16,182 nt of DNA. Origin: Ettlia oleoabundans. Its lineage: Eukaryota > Chlorophyta > Chlorophyceae > Chlamydomonadales. Each line of letters starts with the position of its first letter. The first letter of the stretch is position 1. The notes beneath the pieces are model-generated. The model was not told where the DNA came from and did not search any database. It was given only the letters and a program-made list of their open reading frames with translations. The DNA lies in the NCBI GenBank assembly GCA_019693395.1, contig JAAMXP010000914.1:1-16182 (forward strand), in the 5' to 3' direction. Shown here piece after piece: positions 1 through 8,520 of this stretch. A program made the position numbers and the translations under genes.

Positions 1-330
1 CCCATAATCCCCCACAATGTCCCCACCTCCAGAACAGATGAGCAGAACCGCCCATTTCATTATTTTGCACTCTCTCTATTGAAAATCCCCATTTTTTGGT
101 GTCGATGGCCCGCTTCCGGCGCTAAACCTCATCTGATGCACGCAGTGGCTGTCTGGGTGGCTGGCAGTCAATTGTGATGCCTAGCAACTGTTTTTGCATG
201 CCTGCATTGCGATTTGGCAGTTTTGTAATCACGATGTGTAAACATTCCATGGCTCCACCTCCTGATACAGCGCTGCCTTGATGAGCGTCAGGCAACTCTT
301 GGCTTTTTCCCTTGCAACGGTGCGCTATGT
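1..330. other. Intergenic/3'-end region, no gene seen
   Basis: No convincing exon is visible on either strand. The stretch contains two plus-strand TGTAA pentamers (224-228 and 237-241), which would suit the 3' end of a plus-strand gene lying left of the window. Just to the right are the mirror-image signals for ISU1. This suggests a tail-to-tail gene junction, but the left gene itself is not in view. Confidence 0.4.
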
Positions 331-331
331 G

Positions 332-342
332 TTACAGTTACA
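332..342 (-). terminator. Candidate polyadenylation signals of ISU1 (two TGTAA)
   Basis: Read on the minus strand there are two TGTAA pentamers, at 342-338 and 336-332, about 430 nt after the ISU1 stop codon. TGTAA is the standard poly(A) signal of chlorophyte algae. The tandem pair and its position fit, but a five-base motif can occur by chance. Confidence 0.4.
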
Positions 343-770
343 CAAGGTGCTGCAACCGCAACCTGATTACCAAAGGTGCGCTGAAGGAAGTAATTAGATG
401 TCGAATCATGGCATGCGGCAGCAAATCAACGGAAAGGATGGCTGAAGCAGGAAAGCTGGTAGACAGGAAAGCAGAAGTAGTCTGGGAGGGACAGGCGGTA
501 CAGTAGGACTTCATGCATTGTAGTATCTGCCATAGGGCAGGGAGGTGCGAGAAAGGCTGTGCACCAGCCTTGAGGGTGCGAGCCAGGGTGAGCATTCAAT
601 GCACCATGGCACTATGGCCGACAAGGGAATGCAACTAAGGTCACAAGTAAGCAGGCGCCTGTGCAAAGCTGATTGCAATGGGCAGCGGTAAGCCTTGGTG
701 CTCCTTCTGGGGTCACCGGCCGTCACCACCCGCAACTACCCGCTCAGCAGCAATATCGCTACACAGCGCT

Positions 771-1757
771 TCAGGCGCTGGCAGCCTGCTGCTGCTGTTG
801 CTGGCTGCCCCCGCCATTGGCCTGCCGCTTCTCCTTCCAGTCCTTCACCGCCGCCTTGATGGCATCTTCTGCCAGCATGCTGCAGTGCAACTTGACTGGT
901 GGCAGGCTGAGGTGCTTGGCGATGTCGTTGTTCTTGATGGTCAGCACCTCCTCAACAGGTTTGCCCTTCACCCTGCATTCAGGCACAGGAACGACTTGGA
1001 ACAGCAATTGGCTCCAGCAGCCATGTGGCAACTTACAGGGAAGAGGGCAACAAAGCAGGACGCTACTTAAAAGTGGCAGTTCAAACACTTATTCGCTCTT
1101 CTCAACCCCCACCCCCAAAACCACAGAAACCACAGAACAAGGAGGAGAAAACCCGCCCTATTGGCACGCACGGCCCACCACCCTGCCTCACTCACCACTC
1201 GGTGGCAACACTGCTACTTGCGATGGCTGAGCCACAGCCAAATGTCTTGAAGCAGCTATCCACGATGTTGCCGTGCTCGTCTACGCGGATCTGCAGCTTC
1301 ATTACATCACCGCACGCGGGGGCGCCCACCAGCCCCGTGCCCACGTTGGGGTCGCTCTTATCAAAGCTGCCCACGTTGCGTGGGTTCTCGTAGTGGTCTA
1401 CAACCTGAGCGCACACACCTTGAGAACGACGGAGATGTGAGCAGGGAGTGGATAGTGGTTTGGGCCGAGTCCCACAGCTGCGCGGCGCGGCAGGTGCGCG
1501 CCAAGCCGCCCTTCCCCGTGAGCAGCAGCTGCCTGATTCTTTGCGCGCTCGTATACACGACGTCACTCAGAAAGCACCCGAGGGTTCTACGCAGCAGGCG
1601 TTGCGCCTTCGCTGTGCGGGGCAAACAATGGCAACCTACTACTCACGTTCTTGTGGTAGCCCCTTGAAGCCACCACCGCTACTAACTTTGTCATATCCTG
1701 CGCTAGAGAGCCGCTGGTGCTGGCCAACAACCCGCTTGCCGCCCTGGCTACCAGCAT
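771..1757 (-). CDS. ISU1: Iron-sulfur cluster assembly scaffold ISU1/IscU, mitochondrial
   Basis: Three exons (1757-1647, 1404-1196, 972-771) join in frame to a 173-residue protein ending in TGA. It is the IscU/Isu scaffold, on which Fe-S clusters are built from sulfur supplied by the cysteine desulfurase Nfs1 with frataxin, before transfer through the Hsp70/J-protein system in the mitochondrial matrix. The three cluster-binding cysteines are present: C68 (GAPACGD), C94 (TFGCGSAIASSS) and C137. The chaperone-recognition motif LPPVKLHC spans residues 130-137. M72 is the Met typical of eukaryotic Isu. Exon 1 encodes residues 1-37, rich in Ala, Ser, Leu and Arg and almost free of acidic residues, ending in GYHKN directly before VVDHYENP, as expected of a mitochondrial presequence. 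Splice phases are 0 and 2, and both donors are GTGAGT. The C-terminus has a six-Gln run and an AASA tail beyond the usual end. Confidence in identity is very high; the start rests on frame and presequence character. Confidence 0.95.
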
Positions 1758-2429
1758 TTTGGTGTGTGCGAAAATAAAGCCGAAGATGAGCGTGGTAAAC
1801 GTTTGGGTTGCTTTTGTCCATCCAAAACAACCAGCAACGCGAGCGGACAGCGCCTAACAATGCGCGAAAACCAAAAAGAAAGACTCGGTTTACCAAACCC
1901 TGCCTTGGACGACGCATTGCCCGGCTTGTCCTCGTATGCGTCACTTTTCTTTGGCTGGTGAATCTAAAAACAAGGGAAAGCACATTGTCGCCACCTTCAC
2001 CAAAGTGATTGCAATATGCGCTGCGCACAGTGTAAGCGACTTTTTACTGATGCACTGCTCAAATTTCCGAATCACCTTTGCTACGCGGAGGATCGAACGC
2101 CGACAGATTGCCACCCTTGCTGCCGCCACCAGTCCTACTGGGTCACAGCTGCCCTTTTGCCTGCGCTTGTCCTAAGAGCTTATCCACCTCTCCTTGTACA
2201 GTATTTACCTCTGCACACCATGCTTGTATTCACCCAGGCTGCGGCTTCCGGTTGTTTGACACACCCTCAGTCTGCACCTGCGCCGACTCTATAAGGCGCT
2301 GCCCTCCTTCGCGGTGGTGAGTCTCAAATCTCGGAGGCTGATCGTACGGCAACAGCTGGAAGGGTTGCAGAATCATGCAAGGTAGCTGGGATCAGAATGC
2401 GTCTATGACTATCATATAAGCCGTGCACT
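1758..2429. other. Intergenic: CCR4-like 3' region and ISU1 promoter/5' UTR
   Basis: This stretch lies between two minus-strand genes. It should hold the 3' UTR of the CCR4-like gene (right part) and the promoter and 5' leader of ISU1 (left part). Frames open here show no recognisable protein. No minus-strand TGTAA was found between 1940 and 2430, so the poly(A) site of the CCR4-like gene is not placed. Confidence 0.5.
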
Positions 2430-5400
2430 TCACAGATCTGCTGGCTCCTGCATGCGCTGCTCCCCCAGCTGGCTTGCGCCCGCCTCTGCCTCTGCTGCGT
2501 GAGCTCCTGTGTTCACCAGCGCAAAGTCGCACACAAGGGAGATGTGATCCGAGGGCCATGCAGGCGATGGCTGTGCGCTATGCAGCGTCTCCAGCGGCGG
2601 TGGCTGCAAAACTCCAACTGGCAGCAGGCGCCAGTCGCCATCGCCAGCCCCGCTACCCAGGTGTCCCTTCGAGTAGAAGCAGTAATCGACGCAGCCAATG
2701 AACCTGCAGGCATCATTCATATATGCTTCAAACATCAACATGCACATAATTTGCACAGCACGCAAGGCCCAGCACACGGTTGGGAGTGCCTGCTCACTTG
2801 TCGTGGCAGGTGCTGTAGGGAGCCTCCGCGCCAGTCACGTCCCTGTACGCTGACTCGACAGTGATAGGGTGGTAAGCTGTTAGCCCTCCACTGCCGCTGC
2901 TGCGGCTGCCTGCTGCTATGCGTACATCCTCGGCTGTCCACGCACGCATGCCCTTCATGCTGCTGCTGCTCCTGCTGCCTAGACGGCCGCTTTCTGCCAG
3001 CCATCCTTCCTCTGCTGGCTGTGATGCTGCATACGGAGGCGTCGCCCCTGCCTGCTGTGGGCCGCTGCCATTGCCAGCCAGTGCAGCAGCGGCTGCATTC
3101 AACAGCAATGGTGGTGGGCTGCCCGGCCAAGACTGGTCGCCTAGCTGGCTGCCCATGCTGTTGCTGGCATGATACTGCTGCTGGTGCTGGTGCTGCTGCT
3201 GCATTAGGAATGACCGCTGCAAAGCCCTCCAACTCTGGCCCGCAGACTCTACCTGCACACGATGGTAACCCCTAAAATATCAGGAGCCCTAACAACTTCT
3301 GAGTCGCAGCTTGCTGTCAGCACCCCTTGATGCCAACTATACTTTTTGCACAGGTGAATCACCCCCACGTCCAAACCTCACATGCGTGCCCCTGCTGCCG
3401 CTGCCCTTGGAGCATGCGCATAACGATTGTTTGCCCGTGGTACAGGCGAATTCCCGCCTGCCGCTGCACCATGGGGGTCGAAACACACACAACCGCACAC
3501 CTGTCCAGACATGCGTCGGCGGTCGCATTGGCTCAAGTCCAGCTTGCCGCTGCGCACAAACTGGTAGATAGGACAGCCTGCGCCCACCAACCATCATTGG
3601 TCAGTCAGCACATCATCATTACCAATCTCAGTTTCCCTAAGCAATGTACGCAAGATATGCGCAGGGTTGGTCAGCACAGACTGAGGCGTGATTCACGGTC
3701 CTGCAGACCAGGGCCGCTTCTTTCCATCCACCACAACCCCCCATGGCCCTCACCTGCTGCTGAATTGAAATCGCCACAGATGACCGCGGCGGGGAGGCCC
3801 CCGCCATCTGGTCGCTTCTGCTGCTGCAGGCACAGGCTATTGACGTGCTCCAGCAGCGTGCGTACCTGCAGCACCATCATGCGGATTCTGTTTCTGCGCT
3901 GAACCAGCTCGTGTCACATCAGGAACGGGTGTGCTCAGGAAACCCTTCATCTAATGCTGTCCATTTTCAGATCAGCATTGGCATGATATAGTTTCTTCCG
4001 CATCCAGTCGAGTACACACAAAGGTGTTCACGCGCAGAAGTCCAGCACGCAAACTGCTACGATCTCTCACCTGGCCCACTTTTATGTCCCCACGCTTGGG
4101 GTTGAACAAGCAGTGTATGTTGGCCACCACAAGAGCTGGCGCCGTCTGGAGTGAGGCCGCCACCTCGCCCCAAGCATCCAAGTCGGCAGCCTCTGTGGCT
4201 TCCTCTACTTGCATGCTCCTGCTCGCCTCACCCGCAATGCGGGGGCTCCCCTGATCGCTGCTGCTGTCAAAGTACACATGGCGGCTCTTGGGTGTGGCTG
4301 ACTGATCGCCTCCCTGCTGCCGCCGCTTCTGGCCTGACAGGCTGTCGCTGCTGATGTCGCTGGCGGTGAGGCCGGTGTCGCTATCCTCCGCGCCTCCATC
4401 ACTGTCGTGCCTGCTGCTGCCTCCTCGCCTTCTGCTGCTGCTGCCGCCGCTGCTGTCCCATCTGCGGAATACGATGAGCTGCGCTACATTGTCCTTCATG
4501 TCAAGCTGGGTGTACTTGATGATCTGCCGCTTCACTGCAGGGGGTAGCAAGCGCCATGAAACAGACAAATGTTGCGGAGGCAATGACCTGTGCAGGCACC
4601 ACCGCACCCTGTCAACCTCACTCTTAACTGAATTGCTTGCACAGCACGTGCAAGTGGAGCAAGCTGGCTGACAAACAGCCAGGCGAATTATCACAGCAAA
4701 CTGAGCTGCACAAGCCTGAATCCACGAACCGAGTGCTTGAGCTGCCATGTGGCGTACCCGGGCGCATCACATCGGTGCGCCAGAACATCGCTAGCCCATC
4801 CCGCCTGTCCCCCGTGCGTTTTGTGTGCATGCCTTCATACCTGACAAAAAGGAAGCAGGAAACAGACAAGTGCATAGCAGGGAACAGAAGTGAGCTGCAT
4901 AGTGAGGGGTTGGCTCAGAAACCGAGTTTGGATTGCTGTCACGCCATTCCCCATGTGCTGCTGTGTAGATGCTGTCGATGGGTGCACGACTGCCGATAGC
5001 AGGTGGCTATACGCACCCATGTGCCTGCAGTTCTTGCTGCAGGAAGCGGAAGTGGTCCACCTCTTGCAGGCAAACCACATCGGGGCGGTGGTGCAGTATC
5101 TCCCTGCACACAGCACACGCAGAAAGCAGGTCAAGCAACAAAGCCAGCACCGGAGTTTGGCGTCTAGCACCCGGTAAAGACAGGCAGGCTGTCCTGTACA
5201 AGTTAAAATGCCGCCCAAGATAACTCACAGCCATGAAGCAGGATAGCAGTCACCTGATGATGAGTCCACCGCGGAAGCCCCACTCCAGTGCAAAGCGTGG
5301 TGCTGAGGTGTAAAGCTCGGCAGCATGCTCCCTGGCCAAGCAATCAGCCAGCACATTGTAGCTCATCACGCGGAAGCGCCAGGGGAGGAGGGAGCTGCTG

Positions 5401-5723
5401 CGAGGGGTGGAGGCCAGTGCTGCTGTCAGGATGGCATGCGCAGCCTGCATTGGTAACAAAGACGGAGGCTAGGAGGGGTCAAGTCGAGACCCAGCCCCTG
5501 GTTGCATGCAGGGATGTGAGGTGACCGGTCCAGTAGTGGCTAGCCAGCAGCTTCCCACCTCTGATCGCACGTACTGGCGGTGGTCAAAGGGCAGTGCGGC
5601 ATCCTCCTGCCCCTGGGCATCATGGCAAAAGCGGCAGGCATGGCCATAGTGGCACCGCCCTCGCAGGTAGTACAGGCAGAGTGGCGTTGGGGGTGGGCGG
5701 CAGGGCGTCCCCCGCCGCTGCAT
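2430..5723 (-). CDS. CCR4-like (ANGEL/plant CCR4-5/6 type) exonuclease with N-terminal CCCH zinc finger
   Basis: Nine exons (5723-5559, 5444-5254, 5103-5017, 4840-4758, 4534-4071, 3865-3754, 3577-3501, 3252-2798, 2703-2430) join in frame to 635 residues ending in TGA; all introns are GT-AG, 94-248 nt. Residues 16-34 form a CCCH finger (C16-x7-C24-x5-C30-x3-H34). From about residue 78 an endonuclease/exonuclease/phosphatase fold begins. Catalytic motifs are intact: SYNVLAD (N85), LQEVD (Mg-binding E133), KRTGDRRDGLAMFW, NIHCLFNPKRGDIK (N314/H316), GDFNS (D362, N364), VDY (D551) and SDH (D597, H598). The NPKRGD motif and the DRRRMSGQ segment match plant CCR4 homologs 5/6 and ANGEL rather than the CNOT6 core; no leucine-rich repeat is present. 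The family mostly contains poly(A) or mRNA 3'-end exonucleases, so RNA turnover is the inferred role. Two low-complexity inserts interrupt the fold (about residues 203-305 and 400-520). The start was chosen as the first Met before the finger; the frame stays open upstream to 5966. Confidence 0.92.
5598..5693 (-). other. CCCH zinc-finger segment of the CCR4-like protein
   Basis: Within exon 1, the codons for C16, C24, C30 and H34 give spacing C-x7-C-x5-C-x3-H, within the C-x7-9-C-x5-C-x3-H range of tandem CCCH RNA-binding fingers. The core reads LYYLRGRCHYGHACRFCH, with the aromatic residues usually seen in such fingers. It directly precedes the nuclease-coding exons, and the exon 1-2 join is in phase 0 at 5559/5444. 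Confidence 0.8.
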
Positions 5724-6052
5724 CGCTGCTAGGGCTGCACAATCACCGCCTTTACAACGACTTCGCAAACAATGATGGTGATTTTGCGGGCTGGCAATGC
5801 TTCCCCAAGGGAACTTCTGAGAAGAGGTCGTGTAAAGTCGAGAGATGGGCTGCCAGGATCTTCGCAAAGGCCGCATGCAGTAATGCTTATTATAGCGCCA
5901 TGCAGCCCAGCAGGATGGCAGCAATGCGGGCAGAGTTTGGCCGCTTGTGTACCTCAGGTACTGCAATGCATGTCCATTGCACCACCTTAGCCGTCAGGGA
6001 CCTCCTGTCGGTGTTTACTGTGCCGGGCGGCATCCATCCATGCCCAGACACA
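5724..6052. promoter_or_regulatory. Bidirectional upstream region of the CCR4-like and DUF455 genes
   Basis: The CCR4-like gene starts at 5723 on the minus strand and the DUF455 gene at about 6053 on the plus strand, so about 330 bp must hold both 5' leaders and both promoters. No clear TATA box was identified. Alternative upstream starts (plus-strand Met at 5966, minus-strand open frame to 5966) would shorten this region further. Confidence 0.5.
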
Positions 6053-8039
6053 ATGGATCCAATCGCAGGAGACGATATAATTAGCGCTGCGTTGAAGGTG
6101 AGGTGGCTTCGTAACCCTTCAGAACGTGCACATGATACCGGGAAGAGCAAGTGTTGCATGGAACTGCGAGGCCGCCAGCCCCGCCACTGTCGCCAGCGCT
6201 CTCACCGCTGTCGTTGCCTTCTGGTGCCAGCAGGTCCTGCTGACGGCAGACCCACACGTCAAGGCAGCCCACACCGAGGCAATTGTGTGCATGTGGAATG
6301 AAGGCAGCATCAGCATGCCGATACCTGGCAGAGTCTACACATTGCCGGACCGCCCAGCTCGTGAAAGCAACAAGGTTTGCTGCTGTCGCAGTTGGTTGTG
6401 CTGAGCGCTAGAGCTTCAACCAAGCCTGGTCCAGGCTGGTTACGACCGCAGGAACCGCATCCAATGCGCTGTCATTTCACAACTGCCGTATCACTTCATG
6501 CTTTGTGACTTTGTTATCCTCACTATCAGGTCAAGCTAGTGGCGGCCAAGGATGTGCCGAAAAGGGGCAAGGGCGGTTCCCTGGCCTCCCGACAAGCGAT
6601 GCTGCACGGTAAGCCTTCGCTGCTGCCGGTGCTACGTCCACTGCCGGATAAATTGCTAGCATGGTTCCCATCCTCGTTGACAGCTGTAACTGCACCCTCT
6701 CTCACTGCAAGCACTCGTGTGCATTGAAGGATGAAATAAACTGGTCATCGTTTTCTCCCTGCAGCCCTGGTTCACATAGAGAACAGCGCGATTGACCTGG
6801 CATGGGACTGTCTGGCACGGTTTGGAGCCGCCGACATGGCGGGTGCAGGATACCAGCTGCCGCGCCAGTTCTACCAAGACTTCCTCACAGTGAGGGCACC
6901 AGCAACAAATGCCTGTGCACCACCACAATGTGCAGCGGAGTAGTGCTGGCTGCTGCCTGCCTGCTGCCTGCCACTTGCACCACAACGCCACCTTCCTAAT
7001 GCGAGGGTTTGCCCACAAGTTACCAACCCCCTGGCCTCGCCACCCTGACTCCACCCATTCCCCTCAGGTGGCTGCGGACGAGTGTCGGCACTTCAGGCTG
7101 CTGGAGCAGCGTCTCGAAGCCTGCGGCTCGCACTATGGTGCCATGACGGCCCATGATGGGCTCTGGGAGTCAGCAGCTGAAACAGCGGGCAGCTTGGCGG
7201 CGCGGCTGGCGGTGGAGCATTGCACACACGAGGCGCGAGGGCTGGATGTGCTGCCGCAGACCATACACCGCTTCCGCTCTAATGGGGATGCCGCCAGCGC
7301 CGACCTGTTGCAGGTGCAATAATGGGGTGCTATGGGATGGCTGAGCTTTTTCTGAGTTCTGGGCCATTGAACCAAGTTCTGCCAGGTTTGCTTTTGGGTA
7401 ACTTGTTACAAGGTCTGCACATTGACTGACTACTCGTTGCTGTTTTGGAGCTCCCGGCTGACTCTCTACATCAACCTGGGCATTTGTGTGTCGCTGCAGG
7501 ATGTTGTTTACGAAGAAGAGGTTAGCCACTGTGCCGCGGGCGTGCGCTGGCTGAAGCACCTGCACAGAGTGGCCCATGAACACAACTGGCAGCAACAACA
7601 ACTACATGCAGAAAAGGCAGAGCAGCCTCATCAAGGCAGAGTGGCCTCACCGCAGCCGGCACCGCCGCAGCAGCAGCAGCAAGCAGAGGAGCGGCAGAAC
7701 CAGCAGCAGCAGCAGGCACCCCAGCAGGCGGCAAATGAAACACAGCAGTGGCAGCAAGAGCAGCAGGGGTGCACCAGCTCGCAAGCGTCCATGGCGGCCG
7801 CACGCATGCCTGACTGGGCGGCAGAGGCTCGGCGGTATTCCTCTGTGGAGCTGTGGTTCCATGCCCTCATCCGCCGCCACTTCGGGTATGGACGCCTGAA
7901 GCCGCCGTTCAACCATGAAGCCCGAGCTCAGGCCGGGTTTGGGCCCGAGTGGTATCTGCCCCTGGCTGCCAGTGCAGATGAGGTGGGTGCTGCGTCAGAG
8001 GCGGTAGCGGCAACAGCGGTAGCAGCAGCGGACAGCTAG
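6053..8039 (+). CDS. DUF455 family ferritin-like (putative di-metal) protein
   Basis: Six exons (6053-6097, 6234-6374, 6530-6608, 6765-6889, 7068-7313, 7500-8039) join in frame to 391 residues ending in TAG, with all introns GT-AG. The protein matches the DUF455 family found in bacteria and plants, whose biochemical function is unknown. Family landmarks appear in order: LLTADP and PDRPAR (residues 16-58), GGSLASRQAMLH, LVHIENSAIDLAWD, VAADECRHFRLLEQRL, AHDGLWE, THEARGLDV, YEEEVSHCAAGVRW, and the C-terminal RLKPPFNHEARAQAGF followed by EWY. Candidate metal ligands of a four-helix ferritin-like fold are E94, E135-x2-H138, E185 and E219-x2-H222; metal binding is inference. About 57 residues (242-298) rich in Gln separate the helical core from the conserved tail. 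Start: Met at 6053 (ACAATGG context) directly precedes the first conserved segment; an in-frame Met at 5966 is the alternative. It is head-to-head with the CCR4-like gene and tail-to-tail with the Yar1-like gene. Confidence 0.92.
7588..7758 (+). repeat. CAG/Gln-rich low-complexity tract inside the DUF455 gene
   Basis: Interrupted CAG/CAA codons encode two runs of five Gln and further scattered Gln across about residues 242-298. The tract sits between the ferritin-like core and the conserved C-terminal tail, so it is an insertion rather than a terminal extension. Confidence 0.85.
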
Positions 8040-8139
8040 TAAGTTTGGCCTGCAATTGTGCGTGGCAGTATGGGTACACACCACCACAGAAAGTGTTGCA
8101 GGGCTGCCGTCTGATGGATTTGAGATGCTGTGTCATGTC

Positions 8140-8144
8140 TTACA
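8140..8144 (-). terminator. Candidate polyadenylation signal of the Yar1-like gene (TGTAA)
   Basis: TGTAA on the minus strand, about 380 nt after the stop codon at 8521. It is the chlorophyte poly(A) pentamer, but a chance match is possible. It lies beyond (left of) the DUF455 signal, implying overlapping 3' UTRs. Confidence 0.35.
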
Positions 8145-8421
8145 CAACTTGTTGAAGAGCAAGGATAACCTGTGGCACCCACTTGCCACTAATGCATGGC
8201 ATCAAGATGCGATGTACTGCATGGCCCCAAAGAGCGGGTGTTGATTGAACTATGGGCTAAAGGCGGCAGCTGGAGGCCCAGAACTACTGTACTGCGAAGG
8301 AAGTGTGGTCAATGCTGCAGCGGTCCCAGCAGCAGGCTGTTGAGTGCAAAGCAAAGCAAGCAGCACGGGTGCGTCACGTGAATCAGAAACAAAAAGGAAA
8401 CAAGTTGAAGGCAGGGGTGTT

Positions 8422-8426
8422 TGTAA
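8422..8426 (+). terminator. Candidate polyadenylation signal of the DUF455 gene (TGTAA)
   Basis: First plus-strand TGTAA after the DUF455 stop, about 385 nt downstream of it. Chance match possible. Confidence 0.35.
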
Positions 8427-8520
8427 CAGAAGCGGAGGAAAAGAAGCGAAGAAAGAAGTGATTGCACCCCAAGAGGAGTACTACACCACCAGCAAGGATG
8501 GGGTGAGCTGTACTGGCCAC

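Larger units (their letters stand above)
8040..8520. other. Tail-to-tail intergenic region with overlapping 3' ends
   Basis: No exon is recognisable. The stretch must hold the 3' UTRs of the plus-strand DUF455 gene and the minus-strand Yar1-like gene, which converge here. Confidence 0.5.

Noticed and set aside
673..1230. Long plus-strand open frames over the ISU1 exons
   Set aside because: They are antisense shadows of the ISU1 coding exons and introns. The translated products are low-complexity Cys/Leu/Pro sequence with no family resemblance, while the minus strand encodes a highly conserved protein.
1405..1566. N-terminal extension of ISU1 by reading straight upstream of the VVDHY exon to a Met at 1566
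   Set aside because: The reading is Arg/Ser/Cys-rich and crosses an acceptor (CTCAG at 1405). Exon 1757-1647 instead gives a better presequence ending YHKN, with a strong GTGAGT donor in matching phase.
6418..6441. Inverted repeat AGCCTGG/CCAGGCT with flanking AACC/GGTT in DUF455 intron 2
   Set aside because: The near-perfect dyad leaves almost no loop, the stem is short, and no other structure surrounds it. It is likely a chance palindrome.
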